A stretch of 64,000 nucleotides of DNA from Sporolactobacillus pectinivorans. GTDB lineage: Bacteria; Bacillota; Bacilli; Bacillales; Sporolactobacillaceae. The position numbers and the translations under genes were made by a program. Where the stretch lies: contig NZ_NXGA01000001.1 in assembly GCF_002802965.1 (NCBI RefSeq), forward strand, positions 2,100,180-2,164,179, read 5' to 3'. The notes beneath the pieces were generated by a model. It ran no database searches. It was not told where the DNA came from and saw only the letters and a list, made by a program, of their open reading frames with translations. Positions 61,602 to 64,000 of the stretch are shown here, one piece after another; the first letter of the stretch is position 1, and each line of letters opens with the position of its first letter.

Positions 61602-63257
61602 ATGGTTGAGGAAATGTCATTTTGTGTCAGGGATGTCATGCAGCGGCCGCTCTTTCAGCGGGCAAGGCTGATTGCCGGCAAAAACGGCGGGTATAGAGAA
61701 GTGCGCTGGGTTCATATTCTCGAAATTACTCATGCGGCGCCGTACGTCAGCAAAAATGATCTGATCCTGACCACGGGTTTATGGCTGAAGCGATCTGTTC
61801 AGTCCGGGCTTGATTATATGCGCCAGATTATCGACCACGAAACTGCCGGATTATGCATCGAATTTGGGACAACTGTTGATGAAATTCCGGAAGAGATTAT
61901 CACACTTTGCGATAATCATGATTTCCCACTGATTCTTTTCAGACAGCCGGTCCGCTTTGAAGAGATCACGCAGGATATCCATTCATACCTGATTAACCGC
62001 CATTTCGGGCTCATGAAGAAATTGGAGGAGTTTTCACAGAAACAGCAGCAGCTCATATTGCAAAGCACAGACATCCCTGCAATTTTGAGGCTGCTGCAAA
62101 AGTATGCAGAAGGTCAGATTATCTATCTATCTTCGATTAAATCAAATAAATTCTACCCGGCCGTTGAGAGGGAAACTGCGGAAGCCATTAACAGTTTCTG
62201 CAATAATAAACTGAAAAATTTTGACCAGATAAATGAAATGGAGATATGGGAAATTGATGAAACCCATTATATTCTCATTCAGCCGGTGATCTGTTTCGGT
62301 CAGGTTTTTTCTTATATTGGCCTGATGATTCATCTGCCTCTTCCCACAGAGTATACGAGATTGCTGCTGGACTATGCCTCAAAAGCAGTTGCAACAGTTT
62401 TACTGCGGACACAGTTTCTTGAGGAAAAAATATTAAGAAACCAGAATGAATTGATTCAGGATATCCTCAGTCAGCAGATTGATAGTGAGGAGCAGGCGCA
62501 GATGCGCATGGGGCTTCCATCTCCGGATGAAAATCGTTATCTGTTTATCGGCGGGATCATTGAATTTGAACATAATGTGCTTGAAGCTGGGCCGGAAAGA
62601 ATGGAAACGATGAATCAGGATCTGTCTGTACTGATTCGCTCACTGCTCAACCGTTTTCAGATGCACCATTTGATGATGATGAAAAATAATCAGATCTATC
62701 TGTTGTGTGCGAAAGAAAAATTAAATGGTCAATCAGCTGAATCTTTGAAACGCAGCATTTTAAGACTGATCTCCGGCCTGAAAAGATTCGTCGAAGAAGC
62801 GCTTGGAGGATTAAACTTTCATGCCGGATTCGGCAAGACAAGAAACCAATTAGTTGAGACGTGGAAAAGCTTTAAAGAAGCTTATCAGGTCATTGAAGTT
62901 TCTCAGGCAGTGCCCGCTATGAAGCATTGCTGCTTTTACGATAAAATAGGCATCTATCAGTTGCTTAAGGCAGTACCACAGCCGTTTATACATGTCTTTG
63001 TCAGCGATCAGCTTAGCTCTTTGATTGCGTATGACAGGCTCCATCACTTAGATCTCGTTCAGACGCTTGGCGTTTATTTCAAATTTATGGGTTCAAAGGG
63101 CGAGACGGCAAAGGCATTGTTTATCCATCGGCAGACTTTATACAACCGACTTGAAAAAATCAGTGATATACTGGGGGAGGATTTCTTTGAGCCCCAGAAG
63201 CGATATTGTCTTGAAATGGCTTTGCTCGGATATGAGCTGCTTGGGGACAATAGATAA
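61602..63257 (+). CDS. adeR: AdeR-like PucR-family activator of ald
   Basis: A 551-residue regulator. The N-terminal PucR domain (about 1-125: CVRDVMQRPLFQRARLIAGKNG, VRWVHILEI) is followed by a GGDEF-like middle region and a C-terminal PucR helix-turn-helix (QTLGVYFKFMGSKGETAKALFIHRQTLYNRLEKI). In B. subtilis AdeR activates ald in response to alanine, and the divergent arrangement is the same here. GAGAGGT lies ten bases before ATG 61602; an earlier in-frame ATG at 61566 has no site. Confidence 0.93.
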   Translation: MVEEMSFCVRDVMQRPLFQRARLIAGKNGGYREVRWVHILEITHAAPYVSKNDLILTTGLWLKRSVQSGLDYMRQIIDHETAGLCIEFGTTVDEIPEEIITLCDNHDFPLILFRQPVRFEEITQDIHSYLINRHFGLMKKLEEFSQKQQQLILQSTDIPAILRLLQKYAEGQIIYLSSIKSNKFYPAVERETAEAINSFCNNKLKNFDQINEMEIWEIDETHYILIQPVICFGQVFSYIGLMIHLPLPTEYTRLLLDYASKAVATVLLRTQFLEEKILRNQNELIQDILSQQIDSEEQAQMRMGLPSPDENRYLFIGGIIEFEHNVLEAGPERMETMNQDLSVLIRSLLNRFQMHHLMMMKNNQIYLLCAKEKLNGQSAESLKRSILRLISGLKRFVEEALGGLNFHAGFGKTRNQLVETWKSFKEAYQVIEVSQAVPAMKHCCFYDKIGIYQLLKAVPQPFIHVFVSDQLSSLIAYDRLHHLDLVQTLGVYFKFMGSKGETAKALFIHRQTLYNRLEKISDILGEDFFEPQKRYCLEMALLGYELLGDNR

Positions 63258-63349
63258 CTGGCGACGTCAATCTGTTTTTTATGATTCTTAAATCGATGTA
63301 AAAGTGTCCGCATCGCCACCTTTTACTTAAATGAATGGAGGTGCTGCAC

Positions 63350-64000
63350 ATGGGCTATCTGAAGCCCTATTGGAAAAATTATCGACCCCGATTTATTCTC
63401 GCAATCCTTTTTCTCTCTCTAGAAGCATTGGCTGATCTAATGCAGCCAGCCATGATGTCCCGGATTGTTGATCAGGGTGTCGCACGATCAAATACGCCCC
63501 TCATTGAAAAATACGGTTTGCTGATGCTCTTGATTACTCTGGCCGGGGCCTTTGGCGCCTGCATGCGCAATGTGCTTTCTGTCAATGTTTCACAGAATTT
63601 CGCACGGGATCTGAGACAGGACCTGTACGTAAAAATCCAGCGCTTTTCATTGAAAAATATAGACCGTTTCGGCAATGCGACACTGATTACACGGCTGACT
63701 AACGATGTCACTCGCGTACAGACTTTTGCCAACGGACTGATGCGGATGATGTTGAAGGCACCGCTTGTCGGCATCGGCAGCCTTTTTATGGCGGTCAATC
63801 TGAATCCGAAACTTTCATTGATCCTGCTTGGTGTTACCCCTGTCATTGCTTTTTTAATTTATTTGAATATGAAGATCAGCTATCCGTATTTCAGAAAGGT
63901 TCAGGGTGCACTGGACCGTGTGAACAGATCCGTTCAGGAGTACCTTTCCGGCGTTCGGGTTGTCAAGGTCTTCAATCGATTTTCCTATGAAGAGGAGAGG
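63350..64000 (+). CDS. ABC exporter, N-terminal part (cut by window edge)
   Basis: From ATG 63350, behind GGAGGTG, the frame is open to the window end, 217 codons. It begins MGYLKPYWKNYRPRFILAILF and contains MQPAMMSRIVDQGVARSN, NFARDLRQDLYVKIQRFSLKNIDRFGNATLITRLTNDVTRVQ in outline and the coupling-helix region NRSVQEYLSGVRVVKVFNRF. This is the membrane domain of a type I ABC exporter of the YheI/multidrug class. Such proteins usually pair with a second half-transporter, expected just outside the window. Confidence 0.93.
   Translation, partial: MGYLKPYWKNYRPRFILAILFLSLEALADLMQPAMMSRIVDQGVARSNTPLIEKYGLLMLLITLAGAFGACMRNVLSVNVSQNFARDLRQDLYVKIQRFSLKNIDRFGNATLITRLTNDVTRVQTFANGLMRMMLKAPLVGIGSLFMAVNLNPKLSLILLGVTPVIAFLIYLNMKISYPYFRKVQGALDRVNRSVQEYLSGVRVVKVFNRFSYEEER

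Overview
The window reads as a chromosomal segment of a low- to mid-GC, endospore-forming Firmicute of the order Bacillales. Support comes from a lexA-yneA SOS pair, yneF, a CcdC-like protein, spore transglutaminase Tgl, a bactofilin pair downstream of YhbD, Zur, divergent ald/adeR, and a dpp-ykf murein-peptide operon like that of Bacillus subtilis. Shine-Dalgarno sequences are strong and TTG or GTG starts are common. A Sporolactobacillus-like lineage is my guess, not proven. I saw no tRNA, rRNA, CRISPR array, prophage or intact insertion sequence.

Layout. 0-9.6 kb: end of an MFS transporter, a UbiB-like kinase with a phasin-like partner, lexA/yneA around four SOS boxes, a possible tiny transcription unit, yneF, an oxidoreductase, a CcdC-like protein, a DUF72 protein, and nagA-nagB-nagR with a perfect palindromic operator. 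9.7-24.7 kb: aconitase, M20 dipeptidase, an FbpB-like small basic protein, a GrpB-fold protein, a YpmR-like SGNH hydrolase, D-amino-acid transaminase, zwf, cshA, an IDEAL protein, an EamA transporter, an RNase H-like protein, fhs and a DUF2164 protein. 24.7-32.7 kb: a VIT/CCC1 iron transporter behind two Fur-box-like sites, a flavoprotein, trhO, a broken small gene, tgl with an unknown partner, thyA-dfrA.

32.8-36.2 kb: gapN between two decayed transposase fragments. 36.3-45.2 kb: an acetyltransferase, an ABC-F ATPase with an attenuator-like leader (promoter, 9-codon ORF, terminator), a CzrA-type metal sensor, Zur, two small Lsm-like proteins at 35.8 and 39.2 kb, two membrane proteins, yhbD-bacE-bacF and a drug exporter. 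45.2-55.6 kb: LD-carboxypeptidase, a DUF3870 protein, dppBCDE, ykfB, ykfC, ykfD and a serine hydrolase without a signal peptide, together suited to murein-peptide import and breakdown. 55.8-64 kb: glutamine-dependent NAD synthetase, an ABC exporter, an acetyltransferase, ald, adeR and the start of another ABC exporter.

The points most worth a second look are the ABC-F leader, the Tgl-linked unknown protein, the Fur-box-linked iron transporter, gapN between element relics, two genes whose best start codons are ATT and ATA, and several strong palindromes over promoters.
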